Shown here piece by piece: positions 25,174 through 33,068 of a stretch of DNA of 64,000 nucleotides. Under the pieces are notes generated by a model. That model did no database searches and had not been told where the DNA came from. It worked only from the letters and a program-made list of their open reading frames with translations. Source of the stretch: Pseudodesulfovibrio sp. zrk46. Lineage in GTDB: Bacteria; Desulfobacterota; Desulfovibrionia; Desulfovibrionales; Desulfovibrionaceae. Position 1 is the first letter of the stretch; every line of letters starts with the position of its first letter. The stretch covers positions 3,957,501 to 4,021,500 of the forward strand of contig NZ_CP051216.1 of assembly GCF_012516435.1 (NCBI RefSeq). Direction: 5' to 3'. The translations under genes were made by a program, and so were the position numbers.

Positions 25174-25229
25174 ATTACGTCCTTTATCATGGCTCACTCA
25201 ATGCTCGCCAATGGCAACTCCCCTGTCAA

Positions 25230-25262
25230 CAAACAAAAAAGCCCCCGCCGAAGCGGGGGCTT
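25230..25262 (-). terminator. Terminator of the FadL-like porin gene
   Basis: On the minus strand, GCCCCCGC-TTCG-GCGGGGGC is followed by TTTTTTG. It lies between the porin and the ECF ATPase gene. Confidence 0.92.
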
Positions 25263-25285
25263 GAGTAAACGGTTTGGATATAACC

Positions 25286-26491
25286 TTAGAATTCGTATCC
25301 GATAGACATACCAGTGATCCAGGTTTTGCCGTCTTTGAAGTCAACATTCCATTTCTGATAGGCAGGATGAGCTGCGGCAAGACCGTTATCAATGGCTAAG
25401 CCTTTTCGCTCCTTAGCAATGACGTACATGAAGGACCAGTCAGCAGTCCATTTGTCCCACTTAAAACCTAAGCCAGTGGAAAAGAGCTGTCGATCGTTTG
25501 CGGGCAGCATGAAGGAAGCATCACCTGCTCGGGTCGGGGTCTGGTCATAAGCATAGCCAAAACGCAGCGCCAGCCAATCCTGGGCCCAGTACTCAGTTCC
25601 GAGCTGGAAACGCCAAGTATTCTTGTACTTCAATGAAGTTTCGGAGTTAATTAAACCGTCGTAAATCAAACTCTTAGTGTTTTCCCAACGAGTGTAGATG
25701 GTATCGAACTCAATGGACCATTTGTCCATCGGCTTATACCCAAGCCCAAGGGTGAAGCTGGAAGGCAGAGTAGATTTGATAGTCTGTCCGTTCTGAGTAT
25801 TCTGAGTACCAGAGGTAGCCTTACCATGCGCAACAAAACGCATGGGAGCACGATAGTGAAAACCGGCAGTCAGTTCATCATTGATGTCGTAAGTAAAACC
25901 AATGTTACCACCAACAGCGTACCCTTCAGTATCAGCGCTAACCTCAGAGGTACCAATAGTCCGCTTCAGAGCAATGCCACCCTTAATCACTTCCAAACCA
26001 ACTGCCATTGAGAAATCATCATTGAACTTGAAGGCAAGATTGGGATTTAAAGAAACCGATTCCAGCAGAACATTCTGCAGACCGGATTTACCAGCCCAAT
26101 TCTCGTCATACTCAGTACCAAGCCCAAAACGGGTGAACATACCGATACCAAACCAGACATTCTCGTTATCTTCAAGCTGACGGGTGTAGTAAGCGTGAGG
26201 TACGTAGTGGATATTAGCTTTGGTTTTATTCTTATTGCCATCAAGATAAACAGAAGTCTGCGGAGAGATGGTAACCGCACCGGCAAGAGCTCGCTGCCCT
26301 TCCAGTTTGGTCATCAAGGCCGGGTTGGTAGCGATGACGGAAGCATCACCGGCAATAGCGTAACCAGTGGTTGCCATTGCGACACCGCGGTTACTGTATT
26401 CGAAAAGTTGGAAACCGCCAGCCTGAGCCATGGAGGCCATCATCAGGCATGCGAAAAGACTACAAACAAACAGAACGGATGCACGTTTCAT
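25286..26491 (-). CDS. FadL/OmpP1-family outer membrane protein
   Basis: This 401-residue beta-barrel transporter takes hydrophobic compounds through the outer membrane. It has a signal peptide at residues 1-24 (cleavage after SMAQA), followed by GGFQLFEYSNRGVAMATTGY and the FadL hallmark ATNPALMTKL in the plug. It ends in GMSIGYEF with the C-terminal Phe needed for barrel insertion. I chose ATG 26491, behind GGGGGAAGG; the frame upstream to 26611 gives a basic, non-signal sequence. The substrate is probably a long-chain fatty acid or other hydrocarbon. Confidence 0.9.
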   Translation of the reverse strand: MKRASVLFVCSLFACLMMASMAQAGGFQLFEYSNRGVAMATTGYAIAGDASVIATNPALMTKLEGQRALAGAVTISPQTSVYLDGNKNKTKANIHYVPHAYYTRQLEDNENVWFGIGMFTRFGLGTEYDENWAGKSGLQNVLLESVSLNPNLAFKFNDDFSMAVGLEVIKGGIALKRTIGTSEVSADTEGYAVGGNIGFTYDINDELTAGFHYRAPMRFVAHGKATSGTQNTQNGQTIKSTLPSSFTLGLGYKPMDKWSIEFDTIYTRWENTKSLIYDGLINSETSLKYKNTWRFQLGTEYWAQDWLALRFGYAYDQTPTRAGDASFMLPANDRQLFSTGLGFKWDKWTADWSFMYVIAKERKGLAIDNGLAAAHPAYQKWNVDFKDGKTWITGMSIGYEF

Positions 26492-26712
26492 CCTTCCCCC
26501 TAAAAGAGCGCCGCTTGCACTACGACGCCTGTCTTTCATCGGACCCGGTACCCTCCCAGATATGATGGCCGTAAAACCACCCCGAAACCGACGAGTTATC
26601 AATTTGCACAAACGTCGATCCTATAACCAAATCGTAACATTATGTAAACTAGGGAAACGACAAACACGCAATTAAAACGCACGTTTAAAGCCCATGTTCA
26701 TTTCATTTGCAA

Positions 26713-26728
26713 TGGCATGATTCTGGCA
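26713..26728 (+). promoter_or_regulatory. Candidate sigma-54 promoter
   Basis: TGGCATGATTCTGGCA has the -24 GG and -12 GC spaced by exactly 10 bases and matches TGGCAYG-N4-TTGCA at all but one position. It lies 48 bases before the ATG of the small membrane protein gene. No enhancer-binding protein gene is adjacent. Confidence 0.45.
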
Positions 26729-26775
26729 ATTACTTAGCGATGGGAAAACCTTACCTACCTTGAAAAGGGATACGT

Positions 26776-27234
26776 ATGTTGCCAAAGCTCGATATCAAAG
26801 AGAAAAATTTCCACGGAATGCTCGCCATTGGTGGGCTGGCCGGAATCATGGAAGGAAGCCTTCAAGAAGGTATTTTCACCCTCCACACTGTTTTCCCTGG
26901 GATGATGCTCACACTAGTGTCCGCATTTGTCGGCGCATTCTCAGGTTTCTTCCTTAAAGATCTTTCTCGAACCATGCGCGGCATGGAACCCTACCGAGGC
27001 GTTAACAATGATGGCTGGATGATGGGCGCATTCATGGGCACCTTTATCGGAACTCTTTTCCAGATCGCACAAAGCTCCACAGGGGCAAACATTGTCATCG
27101 GATCCATGGCTGGAGCATACTTCGGTGCTATGTCCGGGGCATTCCCTGATGAGTTTGTCACACCAATTCTGCGACTCATGCATGCAGAACGCGCCGCCCG
27201 TCATATGGCTGAACAGGAGCGAACATTACGTTAA
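26776..27234 (+). CDS. Small glycine-rich membrane protein of unknown function
   Basis: I do not recognise this 152-residue protein. It has three or four hydrophobic segments (about 15-28, 38-62, 81-97 and 103-124) with many small-residue repeats (GGLAGIMEG, GAFMGTFIG, GSMAGAYFGAMSGAF), like glycine-zipper membrane proteins. The C-terminus is charged and soluble (HAERAARHMAEQERTLR). AAGGGA precedes the ATG. It is divergent from the porin gene and may be under sigma-54 control. It lacks features of ECF S components. Confidence 0.65.
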   Translation: MLPKLDIKEKNFHGMLAIGGLAGIMEGSLQEGIFTLHTVFPGMMLTLVSAFVGAFSGFFLKDLSRTMRGMEPYRGVNNDGWMMGAFMGTFIGTLFQIAQSSTGANIVIGSMAGAYFGAMSGAFPDEFVTPILRLMHAERAARHMAEQERTLR

Positions 27235-27258
27235 CTTCCTCTCCCTGCCAAAACAGAG

Positions 27259-27284
27259 AAGCCCCGACATTACTGCCGGGGCTT
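27259..27284. terminator. Hairpin between the membrane protein gene and the NikK-like gene
   Basis: AAGCCCCG and CGGGGCTT form an 8-bp stem with a 10-base loop between convergent genes. T tracts are short on both sides, so it is a moderate terminator candidate. Confidence 0.55.
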
Positions 27285-27310
27285 TGAAGATTTTGGGGAA
27301 TAATCTGCTT

Positions 27311-28057
27311 CTACTTCATTTCCACCCAGATAACTGCACCGAGTTCCAGCTCGCGACCTTTGTAGGGCTTGGAGTCAGCATTCAGCCCGGCAAAACCCCA
27401 CCAACCTTTCCAGGGGCAAGCAAAAGTGAACACACCGTTACCGTCGGCGATCACTTCCTGCGTGACCATGCGGTCATTGGGTGCGGTGCGCTTGCCGTCT
27501 TTATTGTAATTCTCAACCTCTACACGAGAGTAAGGAGCGGGCTTGCCGTCCAGCATGACGATGCCCTGAAAGACATTACCTGCATAGTTGCCGAAAGGAC
27601 GGGTCAGCGGAACGATCTCGGTTTTGAGACCAAGGGGCTTGTTCCATTCTTCGCCTTCACCATAGGCGTCGATTACCACTTTGGTGATGTGGCGAATGTA
27701 GTTGTTCTCAGCATCTTCCTTGTACGGGACCGGATCGAAGACAAATGCATAGAGACCGGGGCGCTTGGGTGTATAAGAAGTCTTCCAACCGGTGTGGCCC
27801 ATTACTTTGGTTTCCTTCAGAGTAGGCAGCAGATCTGTGCGCTCCTCACCATCAACCACTACATAAAATTCATTTGGCTTTTCTAACTCCATGCCCACCA
27901 TCTCGAAAGGATGGGAGAAGGAAAGAGTCAGGTTCACAGACCGTTTTTCCTGGGTCAATTCATCGGTATCGGGAATCAGCATCCCAAAATGAGCGGAAGC
28001 CGTGGTTGCTGCCAGCAACACCAGAACACATGCAAAAAAACCTTTTCTCATCAGCAT
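27311..28057 (-). CDS. Periplasmic DUF4198/NikK-like protein
   Basis: This 248-residue secreted protein has a signal peptide at residues 1-22 (ending TTASA) and then HFGMLIPDTD, so the first mature residue is His. The middle has the DUF4198 features HTGWKTSYTPKRPGLYAFVFDP and GNVFQGIVMLDGKPAPYSRVEVENY. In Desulfovibrio, DUF4198 proteins (NikK) accompany nickel ECF transporters, so a metal-uptake role is likely, and a NikR-like site lies upstream. No NikM/NikL gene is beside it. ATG 28057 is preceded by GAGGTGAG; the in-frame ATG at 28051 is an alternative. Confidence 0.78.
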   Translation of the reverse strand: MLMRKGFFACVLVLLAATTASAHFGMLIPDTDELTQEKRSVNLTLSFSHPFEMVGMELEKPNEFYVVVDGEERTDLLPTLKETKVMGHTGWKTSYTPKRPGLYAFVFDPVPYKEDAENNYIRHITKVVIDAYGEGEEWNKPLGLKTEIVPLTRPFGNYAGNVFQGIVMLDGKPAPYSRVEVENYNKDGKRTAPNDRMVTQEVIADGNGVFTFACPWKGWWGFAGLNADSKPYKGRELELGAVIWVEMK

Positions 28058-28115
28058 TTATCTCACCTCGTAATTCATCACAACAGATACAGACTCAGAC
28101 TTCGTGATCGATCGA

Positions 28116-28142
28116 TGCATACTCATATCAGATTAGTAACAC
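28116..28142 (-). promoter_or_regulatory. NikR-like operator in the promoter of the DUF4198 gene
   Basis: Read on the minus strand, GTGTTAC, 13 bases, then GTATGCA. The left half is identical to the half-site reported for deltaproteobacterial NikR (GTGTTAC-N13/14-GTAACAC, from memory); the right half keeps only GTA. It overlaps a candidate promoter, TTGACA (28144-28149) and TATGAG (28122-28127) with 16-base spacing, which is where a repressor would act. Confidence 0.4.
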
Positions 28143-28193
28143 CTGTCAAGCCCAACTGCGCATTTAATAGCACACTTATTAAGTCTGTTATTT

Positions 28194-29117
28194 TTAATCC
28201 GATGAATTACTCCAACGACGCGCCAAGCCTACGCCGGACAAATTGTGCCACAAGCTGAACAATGCTCCGGGCAAAGCTGTTGCTGCGCCAAAGAACTTAA
28301 CAGCCAACGCAACGCCAAGGCCGGAGTTCTGCATACCGACTTCGATAGCAAGGGTACGGGCATCACGCCGTGAACATTTTGCCATTCGAGCAAAGCCGTA
28401 GCCAACAGCAAGGCCAAGTGAGTTGTGCAAGATAACGGCTATGAAAACGAGAATAGGAAAGCCTAGGAGCGTTTGCTGATTCAAGCCAATTATGCAGGCA
28501 ATTAGCAACGCGATGACCATGATGGATAGTGAAGGGAAGAAACGCAAAAAGGGCTCAAGCCATCGACGGAAGAGGCGACGCAGTATCAGGCCGTCAACCA
28601 AGGGGAATACCACGATCCAGAATACCGACCTGACCATTCCCCAAAAATCAATCGCCACCTGCTGTTCAAGTAATAAATAGATAATAGCTGGGGTCAGGAC
28701 TGGTGCCAAACAGGTGGAGGCCAATGTGAGTGTTACTGACAATGGCACATTGGCCCGTGCCAGATAGGCAATGACATTGGAGGCTGTTCCCCCAGGACAT
28801 GAGCCCACGACGACCATACCGATGGTAGCTTCTTCGGGGAGTCCCAAAAGATATGAGATCCCCACAGCCAGCGTTGGCATAACGGCATACTGCATAGCAA
28901 TGCCGTACCCTACCAATCGCCATTTCCGAAAAACTTCGACGAAGTCCTCAAAGTCCAACGTCAGCCCCATGCCGAACATAATGACCCCCAACCCTAACGG
29001 GATATGGGGCTTTATCCATGTAAACGATGGGGGATATATCAAAGCCACACCGGACAGTACCACGGCAATGAATATGAAATGCCTTTCTACAAAACGGGGG
29101 ATTGCTTCCAAGTTCAT
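28194..29117 (-). CDS. BASS-family (bile acid:sodium symporter-like) transporter
   Basis: This 307-residue protein has about ten hydrophobic segments. The two family signatures are present: VVGSCPGGTASNVIAYLA (about 99-116) and EVGMQNSGLGVALA (about 260-273), the crossover regions that bind sodium and substrate. Bacterial members carry organic anions such as pyruvate or pantoate; the substrate here is unknown. The gene ends 52 bases upstream of the NikR-like site of the next gene on the same strand. Confidence 0.88.
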   Translation of the reverse strand: MNLEAIPRFVERHFIFIAVVLSGVALIYPPSFTWIKPHIPLGLGVIMFGMGLTLDFEDFVEVFRKWRLVGYGIAMQYAVMPTLAVGISYLLGLPEEATIGMVVVGSCPGGTASNVIAYLARANVPLSVTLTLASTCLAPVLTPAIIYLLLEQQVAIDFWGMVRSVFWIVVFPLVDGLILRRLFRRWLEPFLRFFPSLSIMVIALLIACIIGLNQQTLLGFPILVFIAVILHNSLGLAVGYGFARMAKCSRRDARTLAIEVGMQNSGLGVALAVKFFGAATALPGALFSLWHNLSGVGLARRWSNSSD

Positions 29118-29259
29118 ATCTCAGCATCTGACTTATACAGTCCATTCTGTCAAACTCAGCCGATGATCACTCAACGATGAAAACCATGAACTAAGAGACC
29201 TGTAAACACATTGAACAGCCTGGATAAAGTTATCAAAACAAATAAGGTGCAATTGAAGG

Positions 29260-29289
29260 TTGACGAAAGGGCATGGAACACTGTAGGAA
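29260..29289 (+). promoter_or_regulatory. Candidate promoter of the SRP RNA gene
   Basis: TTGACG at 29260-29265, then 18 bases, then TAGGAA at 29284-29289, about 19 bases before the 5' end of the SRP RNA stem. The remainder of the gap 29118-29259 shows nothing I can name. Confidence 0.4.
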
Positions 29290-29307
29290 TGCCTTTCCCA
29301 TTTGGAG

Positions 29308-29392
29308 GGAAGCCGGGCGGCGGTCGCGCTGAGAACCCCGTCAGATCCGAGAGGAAGCAGCGGTATTGGTTGCTATCGGGTGTCCGGTTTCC
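29308..29392 (+). ncRNA. ffs: Signal recognition particle RNA (small bacterial type)
   Basis: This is the 4.5S-like RNA that binds Ffh for co-translational membrane targeting. The conserved domain IV block GTCAGATCCGAGAGGAAGCA lies at 29340-29359, with the asymmetric loop CAGA/AGCAGC. Ends 29308-29318 and 29382-29392 pair over 11 bases (GGAAGCCGGGC with GTCCGGTTTCC), including two G-U pairs. The apical tetraloop is GAGA rather than the common GGAA. A strong terminator follows 4 bases later. Confidence 0.9.
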
Positions 29393-29396
29393 ACTC

Positions 29397-29428
29397 AAAG
29401 GCGCGTTCTTCGGAACGCGCCTTTTTTA
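29397..29428 (+). terminator. Terminator of the SRP RNA gene
   Basis: AAAGGCGCGTTC-TTCG-GAACGCGCCTTT is a perfect 12-bp stem followed by further T residues (29425-29427). Confidence 0.94.
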
Positions 29429-29492
29429 TTTCCAAGACCTGTCGTGTGCTCTGTGCTAAGCTTGGCCTCAATCAAGTAGCCCAAACAAGGCC

Positions 29493-30272
29493 ATGACCGA
29501 TAACACCACCCTTCTCTACTTTGCCGGAGAACTGACCGATCTGCTGACCTGTCCTCACGACAAGGGGACAGTGGTCTACCTTGTTGATCGAGCTACTTCC
29601 ATCAAAGATGTAATAGAAGCGCTGGGAGTTCCCCATACCGAAGTATACGACATACGCATGAATGGGACTGGGCACGACTTCTCTCTCCAACTCATCCCCG
29701 GAACACAGATCACTTTTCTTCCGGCAAATCAATCGTCCAACTATCCTGTGGACGTTACCCAAGCGACACTACTGCGCCCTCCTTTAAACGCTCTCCGGTT
29801 CCTTGTGGACGAGAACGTTGCAGGCTTAGCCCCGCTCCTTCGCGCGCTCGGATTCGACACCGCATATCACCGCACATGGGATGACGCATACATCGCCGTA
29901 CTGGCTGCGAAAGAAGAACGGGTAGTTCTTTCACGAGACCGCGCGCTCCTCAAACGTAGCGCCATAGTCTATGGCCGCCTCATACGCTCACAGATTGTCG
30001 ATGACCAGTTGGTGGAAGTTCTTAGCCATTTCTCCACTCCTATGATCCTGAAGCCTTTCTCTCGATGCCTGCGCTGTAATGTAGTCACCACCCCTGTGAA
30101 CAAAGAAGATATCGTACACCTGCTCGAACCGAAGACGCGACTACATTTCAACATGTTCCGCCGTTGTTCAGCATGCAAACGCATATACTGGCGCGGTTCT
30201 CACCATGAAAAACTCATTGAACGATTTGAACGACTGGGAATCAACATTCCGCTCCACTCCACTGAGCCATAA
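29493..30272 (+). CDS. Mut7-C RNase-type PIN domain protein with N-terminal ubiquitin-like fold
   Basis: This 259-residue protein joins three parts. Residues 1-90 resemble a ThiS/MoaD-like ubiquitin fold without a C-terminal Gly-Gly. Residues 100-190 form the Mut7-C PIN-like nuclease fold with acidic residues D106 and E107 (FLVDENVAG) and D149 (LSRDRALL). Residues 190-245 form a zinc ribbon (CLRC at 192-195, CSAC at 225-228) ending KRIYWRGSHHEKL, the family end motif. The family is predicted to cleave RNA; no substrate is known. It stands alone between the SRP RNA and a convergent transporter gene. Confidence 0.87.
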   Translation: MTDNTTLLYFAGELTDLLTCPHDKGTVVYLVDRATSIKDVIEALGVPHTEVYDIRMNGTGHDFSLQLIPGTQITFLPANQSSNYPVDVTQATLLRPPLNALRFLVDENVAGLAPLLRALGFDTAYHRTWDDAYIAVLAAKEERVVLSRDRALLKRSAIVYGRLIRSQIVDDQLVEVLSHFSTPMILKPFSRCLRCNVVTTPVNKEDIVHLLEPKTRLHFNMFRRCSACKRIYWRGSHHEKLIERFERLGINIPLHSTEP

Positions 30273-30276
30273 TAAA

Positions 30277-30306
30277 ACGGCCTGTCGCACACGCGGCAGG
30301 CCGTTC
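30277..30306. terminator. Terminator between the Mut7-C gene and the convergent DASS gene
   Basis: ACGGCCTGTCGC-ACAC-GCGGCAGGCCGT forms a 12-bp stem with one T-G pair. Only short T runs follow, so it may stop both convergent transcripts with moderate strength. Confidence 0.75.
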
Positions 30307-30326
30307 ATATTCATGTGATCAAAAAA

Positions 30327-31730
30327 CTACACGTAGAGAATGGTCACAACCACCATGGCAGCAAGATAGAGTCCGCCGAATATGGCTCCAAGAGCCCACC
30401 AGCGAGCCTGACTGATGAATCCGGCCCCATACCAAATAGGCGCTGGACCAGTGGCATATGGAGTGATGATCCCCATGACACCGAGGCTGGCGGCGAGAAG
30501 CAGCGCAACACGCGGCAACATTTCAGCAGGCAGTATAGGTCCGGCAATGGCAAGGAAGAGGGGCAACAATGCTGTGGTATGTGCAGTAGTGCTTGCAAAG
30601 AAGTAGTGCAGCACGAAGAACAGGATGACCAGCATGATGGCAACAGTCTCCATCGGCATGCCTTGCAAGTACACTGAAACCAACTCGCCGATCCATGTAA
30701 GGATACCGGTTTTCTTCAAGCCGGAAGCCATGGCCACCAAGGTGGCGAACCATACCAGAACGTTCCAAGCGCCCTTGTTGGTGATGACATCTTCCCAATC
30801 AATAATGCCGGAAAGCACCATGAGGGTAAGAACGAAAACAGCAGCAACGGTGCTATTAACGCCGAACTGCTTGCCAAAGATCCAGAAGATCAATGCCATG
30901 ACCGCATAGCCGAGCATGAGCAACTCTTTCACAGTGATGGAACCCATCCTTTTCAATTCATCCGCAGCCCATGCAGGCGCTTCTGGAGACGTCTTCTGAG
31001 TCGGCGGATAAATCACATATGCCAACCACGGGGTCAAAAAGAAAAGTGGCAGCATAGTGGGCAACATAATAGAGGCCCACTGCCCCCATTGAATATTAAT
31101 GCCAGTGGTCTGCTGAATGATATCCACGGCCAGCAGATTAGGAGCCAGCGCAGTCAGAAACATGGAGCTGGTCACACAGGTAGCAGCAAAGGCTACCCAG
31201 CAGAGGTAGGAGCCAATCTTGCGCGGATTCTTGTCCGCATAGGAATCGAACATGGGCGGAATGTTACTGGCAACCGGATAGATAGTGCCTGCACTGCGAG
31301 CCGTATTGGAAGGCATGAACGGTGACAGGATGGCATCGGAAAACGCAACAGCATACCCAAGACCCAAAGTGGATTTGCCTAGGAACTTGATAAGAATGAG
31401 ACTGATGCGCTTGCCCAGCCCGGTCTTCTGGTACCCCTTCGCAAACATGAACGCCGCGAAAATCAACCAGATGACACCATTGGAAAAACCGGAAAGCATC
31501 CAGTTACGACTGGCAGCGGCACTCGGATCAACCAGTCCCAACATGGCCACCACAGAAACACCTGTCAGACCGACGAGTGCCGCAGGAACCGGTTCTACGA
31601 TCAAACCGACCACAACGCCCACAAAAATGGACAGGAAATACCAGGCTTCAGCCGTCAACCCTTCCGGCGTCGGCAACATCGCCATGAGTACAGCAACCAC
31701 CACTGGAGAGAACTTTTTCAAGTAATCCAC
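30327..31730 (-). CDS. DASS/SLC13-family dicarboxylate or anion transporter
   Basis: This 467-residue membrane protein has about 12 hydrophobic segments and two helix-hairpin SNT-type motifs, PSNTARSAGTIYPVA (about 145-160) and ASTTAHTTALLPLFLAIAG (about 380-398), the sodium and carboxylate sites of CitT/DiT-type carriers. It probably moves C4-dicarboxylates, 2-oxoglutarate or sulfate. I start it at GTG 31730, which has AGGAGG 4 bases upstream; the TTG at 31760 would add 10 residues. The gene faces the Mut7-C gene across a shared terminator. Confidence 0.88.
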   Translation of the reverse strand: MDYLKKFSPVVVAVLMAMLPTPEGLTAEAWYFLSIFVGVVVGLIVEPVPAALVGLTGVSVVAMLGLVDPSAAASRNWMLSGFSNGVIWLIFAAFMFAKGYQKTGLGKRISLILIKFLGKSTLGLGYAVAFSDAILSPFMPSNTARSAGTIYPVASNIPPMFDSYADKNPRKIGSYLCWVAFAATCVTSSMFLTALAPNLLAVDIIQQTTGINIQWGQWASIMLPTMLPLFFLTPWLAYVIYPPTQKTSPEAPAWAADELKRMGSITVKELLMLGYAVMALIFWIFGKQFGVNSTVAAVFVLTLMVLSGIIDWEDVITNKGAWNVLVWFATLVAMASGLKKTGILTWIGELVSVYLQGMPMETVAIMLVILFFVLHYFFASTTAHTTALLPLFLAIAGPILPAEMLPRVALLLAASLGVMGIITPYATGPAPIWYGAGFISQARWWALGAIFGGLYLAAMVVVTILYV

Positions 31731-32139
31731 AACTCCTCCTAAGAATAACTGATTCAACAATCTGCGTTACGATGTCCGCTGCCCCCACAACGTTCATCAC
31801 AATTAATTAATCAGATTTGCACACGCTGACTGACTGGTCAATTAATTCATTAACAAATAGTCAACCAACGATGTCCGATTCACTCTTCCAATGTACCTTT
31901 GCTGGTACCCGTTATGATAAGAGGGCAACTTCAACGGAAGAATGTAGATCGTTATCGTTATGGCGAATTATCCCCAATAAACTCTCTCAAGTTTATTCTA
32001 AAATCATTCCTCTCGTTTTGCAGTTTCATGTATACTCAATGCATGGGAACAATCCCGCTCACCATCTCATCCGTGGAGAGTGAGGAGAATAGCCTTGGCA
32101 TACGTTTGCCTACGCTCCAGACACACATAAGGCACTGGA
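31731..32139. other. 409-base gap without a recognised gene
   Basis: This AT-rich divergent region separates the DASS gene and the first SpoIIAA-like gene. It holds short AT palindromes (for example around TTAATTAA at 31802-31809) and a possible -10 TATACT at 32031-32036 without a good -35. I see no RNA gene, repeat or conserved reading frame in it. Confidence 0.5.
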
Positions 32140-32514
32140 ATGTCATTTATTTACTGCTTGGAAGAATTTAAAGACCATCTAAAGTTCACCGTGAGGGGAG
32201 GACCTTCTTCCCTTCAGGAAATGTTCTCCTATGTGAACTATATGATAGAGAGAACAAGGATTGCCGAAAAAAATCGAGTCCTTGTGGATGAAACATTTGC
32301 CACCATCAAAATGGACTTCCATAACGCGGTAAAGGAATTCAATATTCCCAATCATGACTTCATGCTGAAACGAAACATACGAGTCGCAGTCGTATGCGCA
32401 CCTCATAGCATTGACATGTACAGCTACTTTGAATCCAGCCTGCAAGAACGGCCATATGACCTGAAAGTCTTTGACGACATAAAGCCGGCTTACAATTGGC
32501 TTGGAGTTTCTTAG
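32140..32514 (+). CDS. Small SpoIIAA/STAS-like protein (first of a tandem pair)
   Basis: This 124-residue soluble protein has no assigned function. It has an alternating beta/alpha pattern like SpoIIAA/STAS-type domains: a beta strand at the start, RVLVDETFATIKMDFHNAV in the middle, then IRVAVVCAP and a final helix after DLKVFDDIKPAYNWL. It aligns with the next protein (32581-32952), which has the same order: RILLDEENM, IRIAGICTA, FKVFQNEQEAVAWL. Tandem duplication is the simplest explanation. A conserved D/E pair (DE) follows the central strand in both. The start is ATG 32140 with only a weak ribosome site. Confidence 0.7.
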   Translation: MSFIYCLEEFKDHLKFTVRGGPSSLQEMFSYVNYMIERTRIAEKNRVLVDETFATIKMDFHNAVKEFNIPNHDFMLKRNIRVAVVCAPHSIDMYSYFESSLQERPYDLKVFDDIKPAYNWLGVS

Positions 32515-32580
32515 TTCCCATGCATACGGTTATTTGCAATAAGGTCAGAACTTCTTTCACCGATACAAGGTAATACAATC

Positions 32581-32952
32581 ATGGCAATCAAATATGAAAT
32601 AATTCAAGAAGATGGTTATATTCGAATCGTAACCACGGGCGTACTGAAATCCATCGACGACCTGATTCAATATGGCACCTTGATGTATGATCAGGCTATA
32701 GCAGCTGGCATCCCTCGTATCCTTCTGGACGAAGAGAACATGGAAGACGCAGCTGAGGCCAGCACCATATACAGGTGGTGCGAACATGAAGTCGTTGCCA
32801 TGACTGCAGCAGCAGGTATCCGGATCGCTGGCATCTGCACAGCAGAGAATTTCGAATGCAACAAGGTCTTCGAAACCATGCTCCAGAACCGCTCATACAA
32901 CTTCAAGGTATTTCAGAACGAGCAGGAAGCCGTAGCATGGCTCAAGTCCTAA
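32581..32952 (+). CDS. Small SpoIIAA/STAS-like protein (second of a tandem pair)
   Basis: This 123-residue soluble paralogue of the upstream protein begins AIKYEIIQEDGYIRIVTTG, the typical first beta hairpin of SpoIIAA-like domains. It continues through RILLDEENMED, a helix with ASTIYRWCEHEV, IRIAGICTAENFE and ends VFQNEQEAVAWLKS. It may be a regulator or a scaffold; no partner kinase or sigma factor gene is near. AAGG lies 11 bases before the ATG. Confidence 0.72.
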   Translation: MAIKYEIIQEDGYIRIVTTGVLKSIDDLIQYGTLMYDQAIAAGIPRILLDEENMEDAAEASTIYRWCEHEVVAMTAAAGIRIAGICTAENFECNKVFETMLQNRSYNFKVFQNEQEAVAWLKS

Positions 32953-32997
32953 TCCTCTTCCTTCCACGCTTCCCATAAAAAAATTTCAGGTCGAATT

Positions 32998-33027
32998 CTT
33001 GACAACTTTCGGACCTGCTTTATCCAT
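32998..33027 (+). promoter_or_regulatory. Candidate promoter of hsp20
   Basis: CTTGACA (32998-33004) is followed after 16 bases by TATCCA (33021-33026) and CCATCT (33024-33029). The first pair could serve the housekeeping sigma factor. The CTTGAxA...CCATnT pattern also resembles a heat-shock sigma-32 promoter, which would suit an hsp20 gene. Confidence 0.35.
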
Positions 33028-33068
33028 CTATTACGGACGTTAACACTTTAACTTCTAAGGAGGACGCT

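Noticed and set aside
26776-27234. The missing S component of the nearby ECF pair
   Set aside because: It lacks the S-component helix pattern and NikM/BioY motifs, is on the other strand, and has a charged soluble tail.
31731-32139. A short gene or RNA in the gap before the SpoIIAA-like pair
   Set aside because: The short open frames there have no ribosome site or recognisable product, and no stable RNA fold stands out.
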